A stretch of DNA of 64,000 bases from Bog-473 sp963843365 (GCA_963843365.1 CAWJKG010000003.1:930001-994000), one strand, 5' to 3'; positions 26,297 through 37,269 are shown, numbered from the stretch's first letter. Notes: a model not told the origin generated them from the letters alone. A program made the numbers and translations.

Positions 26297-27187
26297 TCAG
26301 CCCCGAGGGAGTACCGCTGCGCAGACTTTGTAGCAATGGCCGTCCCGCGGGGGACTGACCGTCACCAAGAGGTACTGCGGCTCGAAGCCCAGGGCGGTGG
26401 CCAGGCTCTTGCCGCTCAGTCGCTCGCGTCGCGCCGCATCGAGGGCGCGGGCGGCGTTGCGATCCTCCACCGGGAGCCACACGTCGTCGCGGTCCCATCC
26501 GAAGCGGACCCACGTGGTGCCGTCCGCCTGGCGCCGGATCAGCTGTGGTCGCCGTGTCGGCTCAATGAGTGCCACCGAAGGCCGGAAGCCCCGGAACTCC
26601 CAATACGGAGCCGAGGGCCCGGGGAACCCCAGCAGCGGCCCGTCGGGGGACGCCACCAATCGTCGCAACAGCTTGCGCAGGTGCCGGCCCCGCAGCGTGC
26701 CGACGTGACGGGGCAGGTCGGCCACGGTGGCCGCCTCGGGCCGGGCCAGGTCGTCGCGCTCGGGATCGTCCGCCAGTGTCACCTCCACGACGTCGAAGGT
26801 GCTGATGTCAGGATCGTGCCCCTCGGGCCAGGGCACCCGCACCCGCATGACGGTGCGGGTCGCCAGGTCGACCACGGTCGTGTCCTCGACCGTGGAGGAC
26901 AGGACCAGGAGGTGGAGGGTGGAACCGCCGGCCGTCGGAACCCGCTCGGTGCGACGAGCCGAGCGACGGAGCAGTCGGGCCGGATCGGTCACGGCCTCGG
27001 CCTTGCGTCGTCCGAGTGGTGCGGCGCCGGCGCCGGCGCCGGTGGCGTCCGTGTCCTGCTCCCGACCCGGCTCCGTCCCAGGTTCCTGCTCGCGCCCGTA
27101 CCCGTGTCCGTCGGGCCCGGAGTCGGGGCCGCCGTCCTCGGCGCCGCCGGCACCGGCCGTGTCCGGTTTCATGGAGGGCCCGCTCAT
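26297..27187 (-). CDS. Hypothetical protein with Gly/Asp-rich N-terminus (unknown)
   Basis: A 296-residue protein I do not recognise. About the first 50 residues are low-complexity Gly, Asp and Glu, probably disordered. A basic linker (RLLRRSARRTERVP) follows, then a strand-rich region (LHLLVLSSTVEDTTVVDLATRTVMRVRV) and a C-terminal domain with LLGFPGPSAPYWEFRGFRPSVALIEP. The ATG at 27187 overlaps the stop of the DUF255 gene (ATGA), so the two are probably co-translated. No catalytic motif or membrane span is visible. Confidence 0.72.
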   Translation of the reverse strand: MSGPSMKPDTAGAGGAEDGGPDSGPDGHGYGREQEPGTEPGREQDTDATGAGAGAAPLGRRKAEAVTDPARLLRRSARRTERVPTAGGSTLHLLVLSSTVEDTTVVDLATRTVMRVRVPWPEGHDPDISTFDVVEVTLADDPERDDLARPEAATVADLPRHVGTLRGRHLRKLLRRLVASPDGPLLGFPGPSAPYWEFRGFRPSVALIEPTRRPQLIRRQADGTTWVRFGWDRDDVWLPVEDRNAARALDAARRERLSGKSLATALGFEPQYLLVTVSPPRDGHCYKVCAAVLPRG

Positions 27188-29235
27188 GCGATCAGTGCAT
27201 CCAACTGGCCCGCCAGGGTAGCGGCATCGGCCGCCGGCATCCCGCAGACGCGGCCCTGGCACACATACGCCAAGCCGGGAGCGGCGGGACGCTCCTCGAA
27301 GAGGGGGCCCGCGTCGGGCTCGCCCCAGGCCACGACCGCGGCGGGAAGCCAGTTCCGCCGGACCTCGCTGAGGAGATCGGGCCGGTGCCCGGTGATCACG
27401 ATCTCGCTGCGCCGCTGCAGCATGGGGAGCGCCGCGACCATGTCGGCCAGCGCCCCCGGGTGGCGCTCCAGAAGTGGAGCGGCCAGGGCGACGGTTTGCT
27501 CGACCGCCTCCTCCACCCGGGCGTCGTCCACCAGCGCGCCGACGTGCAGGAGGGCCGCCAGGGCGACGGAGTTGGTGGCTGGCACTGCACCGTCCAGGAA
27601 CTCCTTGGGCCGGACGACGAGGGCCTCGGCGTCGCTGCCGGTGGTGAAGAAGCCGCCCGACGCGTCGTCCCAGAAGAGGTCCAACAGCTGGTGCACGACG
27701 CGCACCGCCCGCTCCCGCCAGACCGCCGCCCCCGTCCATTCCGACAGGCGGAAGGAGGCTTCGCCCAGCCAGGCGTAGTCCGCCGCCACAGCGAGATGAC
27801 GCGCCCTCCCGCCCTGCCAGCTCCGCATCAACCGCCCGTCGGCATACATGGAGGCCCAGAGGAACTCGCCGATCTCCACGGCCCGCCGTCCGTAGTCGTC
27901 CCGTCCCGTGGCGCTCGCCGCTTCGGCCAGCGTGGCCACCGACATGGCGTTCCACTCGGTCAGCACCTTTTCGTCCCGGGCGGGTTGGACACGCGCCGCC
28001 CGCGCCGCCGCCAACAGGCGGCGTGCCTCCTCCACCTCTGGTGGGCGTGCCAACGGCGCGCCGACCGGGCGGACGGGGATGGAGCGTCCCTCCCAATTGC
28101 CGCCCGGCGTGATGCCGTACCACTCCGCCGCCGGGCCGACGAGGGCAGGAGGGAGGATCTGGCGCAACTCATCGACGGTGAAGGTGGCGTGGGCGCCTTC
28201 CACGCCGCCCGCGTCGGCGTCGAACGAAGAGTAGAGCGCGCCCTCGGGAGTCGACAGCTCGCGCAAGACGAAGTCCAGCGTCTCGGTGACGACCCCGAGA
28301 TACTCCTCTCGTCCGCCGTCCTGCCACGCGTGCAGGTAGGCGCGGGCCAGCTGCGCCTGATCGGTGAGCATCTTCTCGAAATGGGGGACCAGCCAGTGGG
28401 CATCGGTCGAGTAGCGGCAGAACCCGCCGACCAGGTGGTCGTAGAGGCCACCGGCCGCCATGGCGTCCAGGGTGCGGAGCCCCATGTGCCGCGCGTGGGC
28501 CGCATCGGAGCCGTCCCGCCGGGCCCGCCGCAGGCAGAGCTCGACCAGGGTCGGGCGGGGGAACTTCGGGGCTGGTCCGAAGCCACCCCATTCGGGATCG
28601 AAGTTCGCCGCCAGCCCGGCCACCACCTGCTCGATGAGCACGTCGGCATCGGGCCCTCCCGTCGCGAAGGATCCGGCCAGGCGCAGGGCGCCGCCCCTGG
28701 TGTCGCCCTCCTCCGCGCGGAGCGCCTCAGCCAGGCGCAGCTCGCGCTGGACGGCGCCCACGAGCGCGTCGGCCTGCTCGAGCACCTGTGCCCGCTGCGT
28801 GGCCCAGGCGTCGGCGAGGCCCTGCACCACGCGGCGGAACGACGGCATCCCGTGGCGCTCGACAGGCGGGAAATACGTCCCGGCGTAGAACGGTCGGCCG
28901 TCCGGAGTGCAGAAGACGGACATGGGCCAACCGCCCGCACCGGTCAAGGCCTGGGTGGCGGCCATGTAGACGGCGTCGAGGTCCGGCCGCTCCTCCCGAT
29001 CGATCTTGACCGAAATGAACGACTTGGCCAGGTCCGCCGCAGTGTCCGGATCCTCGAAGCTCTCGTGCGCCATGACGTGGCACCAATGACACGAGGCGTA
29101 GCCGATGGAGATGAACAGGGGTTTGTCCTCGTCGAGCGCCCGGCGCAGGGCCTCGTCGCCCCAGGGGAACCACTCGACCGGGTTGTCGGCGTGCTGGCGG
29201 AGATACGGGCTCGTCTCGTCGGCCAGGTGGTTCAC
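27184..29235 (-). CDS. Thioredoxin-domain protein of the DUF255/YyaL family
   Basis: A 683-residue protein combining an N-terminal thioredoxin-like DUF255 domain (NHLADETSPYLRQHADNPV, then ISIGYASCHWCHVMAHESF with a CxxC pair) with a C-terminal six-hairpin glycosidase-like barrel. The family includes bacterial YyaL and human SPATA20; its substrate is not established. The start is GTG 29235, immediately before the conserved NHL motif. It is divergent from the SDR gene with 66 bases between starts. The CxxC pair and the WPM segment (GAGGWPMSVFC) are intact. Confidence 0.92.
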   Translation of the reverse strand: MNHLADETSPYLRQHADNPVEWFPWGDEALRRALDEDKPLFISIGYASCHWCHVMAHESFEDPDTAADLAKSFISVKIDREERPDLDAVYMAATQALTGAGGWPMSVFCTPDGRPFYAGTYFPPVERHGMPSFRRVVQGLADAWATQRAQVLEQADALVGAVQRELRLAEALRAEEGDTRGGALRLAGSFATGGPDADVLIEQVVAGLAANFDPEWGGFGPAPKFPRPTLVELCLRRARRDGSDAAHARHMGLRTLDAMAAGGLYDHLVGGFCRYSTDAHWLVPHFEKMLTDQAQLARAYLHAWQDGGREEYLGVVTETLDFVLRELSTPEGALYSSFDADAGGVEGAHATFTVDELRQILPPALVGPAAEWYGITPGGNWEGRSIPVRPVGAPLARPPEVEEARRLLAAARAARVQPARDEKVLTEWNAMSVATLAEAASATGRDDYGRRAVEIGEFLWASMYADGRLMRSWQGGRARHLAVAADYAWLGEASFRLSEWTGAAVWRERAVRVVHQLLDLFWDDASGGFFTTGSDAEALVVRPKEFLDGAVPATNSVALAALLHVGALVDDARVEEAVEQTVALAAPLLERHPGALADMVAALPMLQRRSEIVITGHRPDLLSEVRRNWLPAAVVAWGEPDAGPLFEERPAAPGLAYVCQGRVCGMPAADAATLAGQLDALIA

Positions 29236-29301
29236 GGCAGCGATGCTAGGGCTCCTTCCCCGAGCGGCGGCACACCGGCCTTGCCGTGCAAGGCTCGGAC
29301 C

Positions 29302-30072
29302 ATGGAGCTTGAACTCAATGGGAAGACCGCGCTGATCACGGGGGCCAGCCGGGGGATCGGACTGGCCATGGCGGCACGCTTCGTCGAGGCCGGCGCCAAC
29401 GTCATGATGAGCTCGCGCAAGGCGGAGGATCTCGCCAGTGCCGCCGCTGGCCTGGTGGCGGGGGGAGCGCCGGAAGAGCGGATCGCATGGACCGCCGCCC
29501 ACGTGGGCAAGCCCGAGGACGCTCGGTCCTGCGTGGCCGCGACGACGGACCGGTTCGGCCGCCTCGACATCCTGGTGAACAACGCCGGCACCAATCCCTA
29601 CTTCGGACCGATGATCGACATCGACGTGGTGCGGGCGCAGAAGACGTTCGAGGTCAATCAGCTCTCCATCCTCCTGTGGACCGCCGCCGCGGTGAAGGCG
29701 GGCCTGCGCGGATCGGTCATCAACGTGGCCTCCATCGGCGGACTCGGAGTCGAGCCGGGTATCGGTTGGTACAACGTGACGAAGGCCGCGGTGCTCCACA
29801 TCAGCCGCCAACTCTCGTTCGAGCTGGCGCCCGACATCCGCGTGAACGCACTGGCACCGGGCCTGGTCAAGACCAAACTGGCCGCCGCGCTCTGGGAAGG
29901 TCCTGGCGAAGAGCGCATCGCCGCCCACATTCCGCTGCGGCGACTCGGCCTGCCCGACGACATCGCCACCGCGGCGCTGTTCCTGGCCTCCGATGCCGCC
30001 TCGTGGATCACGGGGCAGACGTTCGTCGTGGACGGCGGGACGACGGCCCAGCCGTCGGGCGGGGTGGGGTGA
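29302..30072 (+). CDS. Short-chain dehydrogenase/reductase (SDR)
   Basis: Classical SDR oxidoreductase of 256 residues. The N-terminal TGASRGIG nucleotide-binding motif, NNAGTNP, the catalytic Ser in NVASIGG and the Tyr/Lys pair in YNVTKAA are all present, with the C-terminal FLASDAASWITGQTFVVDGG typical of FabG-like enzymes. NADP preference is suggested by the Ser-Arg-Lys after the second strand (MMSSRKAED). Substrate unknown. It lies just upstream of the ECF41 promoter on the same strand. Confidence 0.92.
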   Translation: MELELNGKTALITGASRGIGLAMAARFVEAGANVMMSSRKAEDLASAAAGLVAGGAPEERIAWTAAHVGKPEDARSCVAATTDRFGRLDILVNNAGTNPYFGPMIDIDVVRAQKTFEVNQLSILLWTAAAVKAGLRGSVINVASIGGLGVEPGIGWYNVTKAAVLHISRQLSFELAPDIRVNALAPGLVKTKLAAALWEGPGEERIAAHIPLRRLGLPDDIATAALFLASDAASWITGQTFVVDGGTTAQPSGGVG

Positions 30073-30090
30073 GGGCCGCCCAGGCCGCCG

Positions 30091-30117
30091 TGTCACACAT
30101 CGGCACCCCGGACCGTC
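30091..30117 (+). promoter_or_regulatory. ECF41-type sigma promoter (TGTCACA-N16-CGTC)
   Basis: TGTCACA at 30091-30097 and CGTC at 30114-30117 are separated by exactly 16 bases. This is the published target motif of ECF41 sigma factors, and an ECF41 gene lies 630 bases downstream in the same operon. The site lies 60 bases before the start of the carboxymuconolactone decarboxylase gene, the usual ECF41 target. An exact match to both elements and spacing next to the cognate sigma gene is unlikely by chance, so positive autoregulation of the pair is likely. Confidence 0.8.
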
Positions 30118-30176
30118 TCAAGGGGTGACAGAGAATGCAGGGCAGAACTGCGGAAGAGAGAAGAGGAGGGAACGTC

Positions 30177-30758
30177 ATGGCTCACGTCCCGTTGCAGGAG
30201 CACCCCAAGGGGGTGGTGGCCCGGCTGGCCACCCGTTACAGCACGCGCCGCTTCGGCCGGATGGTCGAGCCCACGGCGGCGGCCTCGCACCACGCGGGCG
30301 TCCTGGTGGCGATGGGCAGCCTCGAGACAGCCGTCCAGTTCGGGTGGAAGAAGCTGCATCCGACCTTGCGCTGGCTGGCCGTGCAGGCCACCGGCATGCA
30401 GATCGGCTGCTCGTGGTGCGTCGACTACGGCTACTACGAAGGGATGCACCGGGGCGTCGACCCGGCCAAGGTGCGTGCCGTCGGGAGCTGGCGGACCAGC
30501 GACCTCTTCGACGAGCGGGAGCGCGCCGTGCTCGAGTACGCCGAGACGGCGACGGCCACCCCGGCCGAGGTGTCCGACGAGCTGGCCACCCGCATCCGCG
30601 CGCACCTGAGCGACGCGGAGTTCGTCGAGCTCGCTGCCTGGGTGGCACTGGAGAACTTCCGGTCACGCTTCAACGCCGGCCTCGGACTCCGCAGCCAGGG
30701 CTTCTCGGACAGCTGCGACATCCCCCTGCACGTCGCGGGCCCCGATGCCGTCGCCTGA
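30177..30758 (+). CDS. Carboxymuconolactone decarboxylase/AhpD-like protein
   Basis: AhpD-like alkylhydroperoxidase fold of 193 residues with the redox CxxC motif in MQIGCSWCVDYG and a downstream ERAVLEYAETAT helix typical of the family. Members reduce peroxides or act in ring cleavage; sequence alone does not fix the substrate. ATG 30177 is chosen because GAGGAGGGA lies just before it; a longer in-frame start at 30135 has no site. It overlaps the ECF41 gene by 14 bases and is downstream of an exact ECF41 promoter, the classic ECF41 partner arrangement. Confidence 0.92.
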   Translation: MAHVPLQEHPKGVVARLATRYSTRRFGRMVEPTAAASHHAGVLVAMGSLETAVQFGWKKLHPTLRWLAVQATGMQIGCSWCVDYGYYEGMHRGVDPAKVRAVGSWRTSDLFDERERAVLEYAETATATPAEVSDELATRIRAHLSDAEFVELAAWVALENFRSRFNAGLGLRSQGFSDSCDIPLHVAGPDAVA

Positions 30759-31641
30759 CGTCGAGGCCGACGCCGCCGCGTTCGAGGAATGGCGCGCGCT
30801 GCTCTTCGGCATCGCGTATCGCATGCTCGGCAGTGCCGCCGACGCCGAGGACGTCGTCCAGGAGACCTCTCTCCGGTGGCTGCGCCGCAATGATCACGAG
30901 GTCCGTTCGGTCCGCGCCTACCTGGTCACCATCGTCACCCGCCTCTGCCTCGACCAGCTCGATTCGGCTCGCGCCACTCGGGTCACCTACACCGGTCCGT
31001 GGCTGCCCGAGCCGGTGGTGCTCGACGAGACGGATGCGACCGAGCAGGCCGACTCACTGTCGCTGGCCTTCCTGGTGCTGTTGGAGGAGCTGACGCCCCT
31101 CGAGCGGGCGGCCTATCTCCTGCACGACATCTTCGGCTACTCGTTCGAAGAGGTGGGGCGCTCGTTGGGACGGACGCCGGCCGCCTCCCGCCAGCTCGGG
31201 GCGCGGGCCCGCAAGCGGATCGAGGAACGGCGCCAGCGCTTCGATGCCGACCTGCGCCAGGGCCGTGCTCTGACCGACCGTTTCTTGGCGGCGTGTGCCA
31301 CGGGCGATCTGTCCGGGTTGCTCACGATGCTCTCTGACGACGTCGTGGTCTGGACCGACGGCGGGGGCAAGGTGCGCGCCGCCCTGCGGCCGGTGGTCGG
31401 CCCCTACCGCAGTTCGAGGTTCCTGCTGAACGTGGCCAAGAAGGTGCACGGCCTGCCGCGCACCACCGTGCTCAACGGACAACCGGCGGCGGTCTTCGTG
31501 GAGGACGACGCGGTGGTGGCCGCCCTGGTGCTCGACATCTTGGACGGCTCCATCGTGGGCGTCCGCTCCGTGACGAATCCAGACAAGCTGGCACGGCTCA
31601 GTGCCCGGCTGCCCGCCGGGACGCCTGAACGGCTGGCCTGA
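30745..31641 (+). CDS. ECF41 family sigma factor with SnoaL-like C-terminal domain
   Basis: A 298-residue ECF sigma factor. Region 2 (LLFGIAYRMLGSAADAEDVVQET) and region 4 (YLLHDIFGYSFEEVGRSLGRTPAASRQL) are joined by a linker with the ECF41 signature WLPEP. A C-terminal SnoaL-like domain of about 130 residues carries the other two signatures, DGGGK and NPDKL. ECF41 factors have no anti-sigma partner; the fused domain modulates activity. The gene overlaps the upstream decarboxylase gene and is probably expressed from the same self-recognised promoter at 30091. Confidence 0.95.
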   Translation: MPSPDVEADAAAFEEWRALLFGIAYRMLGSAADAEDVVQETSLRWLRRNDHEVRSVRAYLVTIVTRLCLDQLDSARATRVTYTGPWLPEPVVLDETDATEQADSLSLAFLVLLEELTPLERAAYLLHDIFGYSFEEVGRSLGRTPAASRQLGARARKRIEERRQRFDADLRQGRALTDRFLAACATGDLSGLLTMLSDDVVVWTDGGGKVRAALRPVVGPYRSSRFLLNVAKKVHGLPRTTVLNGQPAAVFVEDDAVVAALVLDILDGSIVGVRSVTNPDKLARLSARLPAGTPERLA

Positions 31642-31707
31642 GTATCCGACCCGGACCGCCCGGGGTCACACACCGGCCGAGAGACCCAACCCTGGGCGGG
31701 GGACGGG

Positions 31708-32919
31708 TCAAGGCGACTCGAGCGACTCCAGGGCGCGTCGGCGTATCTTTCCCGCTGCTGTGCGGGGCAGGTCGTCCACCACGACCAATTCCTTCGGCGC
31801 CGCCCACGGTGCCATGGTCTCCGTCACCATCGCACGAAGCTCCTCCAGTGACGGCCCGTCCTCGGCCGGCACGACCCAGGCCACGACGCGCTCGCCCCAC
31901 TCGGGGTCGGGCCGCTTCCAGATCGCGACCTCGGCGACGCCGGGGTGCGCCAGAAGGATGCGCTCGACTGCGTCGGGCCAGACCTTCTCTGCGCCCGTCG
32001 TGATCACGTCGGCGAGGCGACCGAAGACGACCAGGTTTCCCTCGTCGTCGACCGACCCGGCGTCGCCGGTGGCGAACCAGTCCGGCCGACCGTCGGGCCC
32101 GATGACCCGCCCGTCGTCGCCCCCGCGGTAGCAGCGGAGCAACATGGGTGCCCGGATCAGGATCTCCAGGGCGGTTCCGCCGCCCTCCGGCGTGCGGAAT
32201 GCAACCTCTACCCCGTCCAGCGGCGAGCCGTCGTAGACGACACCCGACCCCGTCTCGGTCATGCCGTAGGTGGCCACCACGTTGGGCGGCAGGGAGTCCG
32301 GAACCCGGCTCCCCCCGAGCAGCACGCAGGTGAACACGGAGGGATCGAGGCGCTGCAGTGCGGTCGTGACCAAGGACACATGCGACACCTGCCCCGAGCG
32401 CCCGGCCCTCTCGACCACCTCGGCCTCGAATCCCGGCAGGACGACCAGAGGAGTCTCCGTGACGATGGCGCGCGTCACGACGGCGAGACCGCCGATGTGG
32501 GCCAGAGGCAGGCAGGCCAGCCACACGTGGCGCGCGGGGTCGACGCCGAGCCGGGCCGAGGACGCCACCGCCGAGGCGGCGATGGCGTCGTGGGTCAGCA
32601 CGACGCCCTTGGGCTCTCCGGACGTGCCCGAGGTGGCGACGACGAGGGCATCGCCGTCCTCGACCCCGACGCCGTCGGGCACTGCATGCTGCTCCCCATC
32701 GGAGCCGACAATCCGCGTCGGACGCAGCGCGTCGAGCAAGACCTGGCGGGCGACCGGCGGGAGGCGGGGATCGAGGGGAGCGGCGGCATCGCCGGTGTCC
32801 CACACGGCGCGCAGGGCATCGACAAAGCCCACCCCACCAGGGAGGTCGAGTGCGACGAGCTCAGGCACCGGCCAGTAGCGTAGGTCGCCGTGCAGACCGT
32901 GGTCACAGGCAGCCCTCAT
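31708..32919 (-). CDS. menE: o-Succinylbenzoate-CoA ligase MenE
   Basis: AMP-forming acyl-CoA synthetase for menaquinone biosynthesis. Key ANL motifs: the P-loop VATSGTSGEPKGV, HIGGLAVV, YGMTETGSG, WFATGDAG, FGRLADVITTGAEKVWP and the C-terminal catalytic Lys region PRTAAGKIRR. It is relatively short for the family (about 400 residues). The start is uncertain: ATG 32919, TTG 32958 or GTG 32868. The first two overlap the divergent menB start; the last would leave 21 bases between. Assigned as MenE rather than another ligase because menB, menA, menH and menD surround it. Confidence 0.88.
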   Translation of the reverse strand: MRAACDHGLHGDLRYWPVPELVALDLPGGVGFVDALRAVWDTGDAAAPLDPRLPPVARQVLLDALRPTRIVGSDGEQHAVPDGVGVEDGDALVVATSGTSGEPKGVVLTHDAIAASAVASSARLGVDPARHVWLACLPLAHIGGLAVVTRAIVTETPLVVLPGFEAEVVERAGRSGQVSHVSLVTTALQRLDPSVFTCVLLGGSRVPDSLPPNVVATYGMTETGSGVVYDGSPLDGVEVAFRTPEGGGTALEILIRAPMLLRCYRGGDDGRVIGPDGRPDWFATGDAGSVDDEGNLVVFGRLADVITTGAEKVWPDAVERILLAHPGVAEVAIWKRPDPEWGERVVAWVVPAEDGPSLEELRAMVTETMAPWAAPKELVVVDDLPRTAAGKIRRRALESLESP

Positions 32920-33780
32920 GATCCTCTCGACGATCTCCGCCCGCTTCCGCTTCCCCAATGGGAGTCGCGTGGATCATTCCAGGACATCCGCTACGAGGTG
33001 GCGGAGGGCATCGCCAAGCTGACCATCTGTCGTCCCGAGCGGCGCAACGCCTTCCGTCCCCAGACCCTCTTCGAGTTGACCGACGCCTTCTCCCGGGCGC
33101 GGGACGACGTCGACGTCGGCGCCATCATCCTGTGCGGCGAAGGCCCCGACGCCTTCTGCTCCGGCGGAGACCAGAAGATCCGCGGTGACGACGGCTACAT
33201 CGGCGACGACGAGGTCGGGCAACGCGGCATCGGCCGCCTCAATGTCCTCGATCTCCAAATCTTGATGCGTCGGATCCCGAAGCCGATCGTGGCCATGATC
33301 GCCGGGTACGCCATCGGCGGCGGCCACATCCTGCATCTGGTGTGCGACATTTCCATCGCGGCGGACAACGCACGATTCGGCCAGACCGGCCCCAAGGTCG
33401 GAAGCTTCGACGGGGGCTACGGGTCGTCCATCCTGGCCCGTACCATCGGGCTCAAGCGGGCCAAGGAGGTGTGGTTTCTCTGCCGGCAGTATGGGGCGGA
33501 GCAAGCCCTCGACTGGGGCCTGGTCAACACCGTGGTCCCACTCGACGACCTCGAGCGGGAGACGGTGGCCTGGTGCCGGCAGATGCTGACGCTCTCACCG
33601 ATCGCGCTGCGCATGATCAAGGCGGGCATGAACGCCGCCGATGACGGGCTGGCCGGGGTGCAGCAGTTGGCCGGCGACGCCACCATGCTCTTCTACATGA
33701 CCGAGGAGGGGCAGGAGGGCCGGAACGCCTTCGTGGAGCACCGCGCACCGGACTTCTCGCGCTTTCCGCGTCGCCCGTGA
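32890..33780 (+). CDS. menB: 1,4-Dihydroxy-2-naphthoyl-CoA synthase MenB
   Basis: Crotonase-fold enzyme cyclising o-succinylbenzoyl-CoA. The N-terminus carries FQDIRYEVAEGIAKLTICRPE and NAFRPQTL, followed by CSGGDQ, AGYAIGGGHILHLVCD, GQTGPKVGSFDGGYG and the C-terminal EGRNAFVEHRAPDFSRF typical of MenB. Length about 296 residues. GTG 32890 or 32899 are possible starts; either overlaps or abuts menE on the opposite strand. The stop overlaps the menA GTG, so menB and menA are coupled. Confidence 0.94.
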   Translation: MQTVVTGSPHDPLDDLRPLPLPQWESRGSFQDIRYEVAEGIAKLTICRPERRNAFRPQTLFELTDAFSRARDDVDVGAIILCGEGPDAFCSGGDQKIRGDDGYIGDDEVGQRGIGRLNVLDLQILMRRIPKPIVAMIAGYAIGGGHILHLVCDISIAADNARFGQTGPKVGSFDGGYGSSILARTIGLKRAKEVWFLCRQYGAEQALDWGLVNTVVPLDDLERETVAWCRQMLTLSPIALRMIKAGMNAADDGLAGVQQLAGDATMLFYMTEEGQEGRNAFVEHRAPDFSRFPRRP

Positions 33781-34760
33781 GCCCTTCGCTCAAGGTGTGG
33801 GTCGCCGGCGCGCGCCCACGCACGCTGCCGGCGGCGATCGTACCGGTCGTCGTCGGCTCCGCGGCCGGCTATCTCTCGAGCGGGCGGTTGGTCGTCACGA
33901 CGGCGCAGACCTCCAGTTCCTGCCATGCCGCGTTCTGCGCCAGCTTCGACCGGCAGCTGTCGTGGCTCAACGCCGTCCTGGCGCTGATCGTGGCGCTCGG
34001 GATCCAGGTCGGGACGAACTACGTCAACGACTATGCCGATGGGGTCCGCGGGACTGACGAGCACCGCGTCGGCCCGGTGCGGCTCGTGGCCGGAAAGCTC
34101 GCCACCGTTCGGCAGGTCAAAATCGCCGCGCTCATCGCTTTCGGCATGGCGGGACTGGCGGGTCTGGGCCTGGCGGCCCGAGTGACCTGGTGGCTCCTGC
34201 CGATCGGGCTGGTGTGCGGCATCGCCGGCTGGGCCTATACGGGTGGCCCTCGGCCCTACGGCTACCTCGGCTTCGGAGAGCTCTTCGTCTTCATCTTCTT
34301 CGGCCTGGTGGCGACCGCTGGCTCCGCCTACGTCCAGCACGCTCCGTTCGTGATCTCGGTGGGCAGCCATCTCTTCACCTATCAGTACGACTGGTGGTTC
34401 GCGTTGTGGGCCGGCGTGCCCGTCGGGTTGCTCGCGGCGGCGCTCCTGGAGGCCAACAACCTGCGCGACATTGCGACGGACACCGAGTCCGGGAAGAAGA
34501 CCCTGGCGGTGCGCCTCGGACGGCGCCGCGCCGGCATGCTCTACTGCTTCACGCTCCTGGGCGTGGCACTCTCGGTCGGCATCCTGTCGAGCTATCAGCC
34601 GTGGTCCCTGTTGGCGCTCCTGGCTTTCCCGGTGGCGATCGAACCCGTGCGCCTCGCTCTCGGTGATCAGGAGGGCCGCGCCCTCCTGCCCATGCTGGGG
34701 TCGACCTCGCGCCTGCAGATCCTCGCCGGCGCCCTCCTGGCGATCGGGCTGCTTCTTTGA
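33777..34760 (+). CDS. menA: 1,4-Dihydroxy-2-naphthoate polyprenyltransferase MenA
   Basis: Integral-membrane UbiA-family prenyltransferase attaching the isoprenoid chain to dihydroxynaphthoate, the committing step to demethylmenaquinone. The first Asp-rich motif is NYVNDYADGVRGTDE (NDxxDxxxxxD), and the second lies near EANNLRDIATD. The 327-residue protein has about eight spans. It starts with a GTGA overlap on menB and is convergent with menH. Confidence 0.93.
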   Translation: MSPSLKVWVAGARPRTLPAAIVPVVVGSAAGYLSSGRLVVTTAQTSSSCHAAFCASFDRQLSWLNAVLALIVALGIQVGTNYVNDYADGVRGTDEHRVGPVRLVAGKLATVRQVKIAALIAFGMAGLAGLGLAARVTWWLLPIGLVCGIAGWAYTGGPRPYGYLGFGELFVFIFFGLVATAGSAYVQHAPFVISVGSHLFTYQYDWWFALWAGVPVGLLAAALLEANNLRDIATDTESGKKTLAVRLGRRRAGMLYCFTLLGVALSVGILSSYQPWSLLALLAFPVAIEPVRLALGDQEGRALLPMLGSTSRLQILAGALLAIGLLL

Positions 34761-34779
34761 GGCCGCACGTGCCCTTCGC

Positions 34780-35566
34780 TCAGGCGGAGTCCCGTCGGAG
34801 TGCGTCCAGCCAGTGACGCACGATCCGGACACTCTGCTCCGGCTGCGCCAGGTGCACGGCATGGCCCCCTCCCGGGACCAAGGAGGTCACTCCGTGCGGC
34901 ACCGACCGGCCGACCCGCAGCGCGTGGGAAGCAAAGCGCGTGTCGTCCGTCCCGGCCATGGCCAGTACCGGGACGGAGATGGTCGGCAGCTGTTGCCACA
35001 ACGGTTCCTGGGTGCCGGTGCCACACAGACGAAGGCTCGAAGCCAGGCCCGACGCGGTATTGCGGAGGCGCTCGGATCGTTCGGTGGCGCCGCCGAGCCC
35101 GAGCCGTTGAAACAGCGGCCCGCGCAGCCAGGAGTCGATGAAGCGTGCGGCGTCGCCGGAGGCCTCGAGCTCGTCGGCGATGGCATCGTCGGACTGACGC
35201 CGGAGGGCACGTGCGCCGGCATCCTCCATGCCCGCCGTGACGCCGATGAACAGTGCGCAGCGCAAGGGGAGCGCGCCACTCAGGGTGACGTGCAGTGCCA
35301 CCCTGGCCCCGAGCGAGTAGCCGAGCAGGGCGCTGGGCGTCTCGCCGATCTGCGCCGCGCACAGCGTCACCCACGAGACTCGCGGTCTCCGGCAGGTCTG
35401 CCCGCACAGAGCCCGAATCCCCGTGACCCGGCAGATCGACCGCCACCAGGGTGTACGACTCTGCCAGGAGGTCCCCGAAGCCTCCCCAGAGACGACCCGT
35501 CTGCGTGAAGCCATGCAGGACGACCAGCGGCGGTCCGACACCGCGCACGTCGACGTGGAGGGACAC
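34780..35566 (-). CDS. menH: Alpha/beta hydrolase MenH (SHCHC synthase) (frame broken near 35371)
   Basis: 2-Succinyl-6-hydroxy-2,4-cyclohexadiene-1-carboxylate synthase, the step after MenD. The first frame carries VVLHGFTQTGRLWGGF and VDLPGHGDSG; the second resumes QIGETPSALLGYSLGARVALHV, with the nucleophile Ser in GYSLGAR, and ends with AGTDDTRF and PGGGHAVHLAQPE. A one-base excess in the CCC run at 35370-35372 explains the break; correcting it gives 261 residues. GTG start is only five bases from the divergent menD ATG. Confidence 0.85.
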
Positions 35567-35571
35567 GCCGC

Positions 35572-37269
<1,698 letters not shown>

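Noticed and set aside
27016..29301. Plus-strand frame leading into the SDR gene
   Set aside because: Only the last 256 codons from 29302 look like protein; the rest is antisense to the DUF255 gene.
31598..32803. Minus-strand frame overlapping menE in another frame
   Set aside because: Arg/Pro/Gly-rich shadow; the menE frame holds all conserved motifs.
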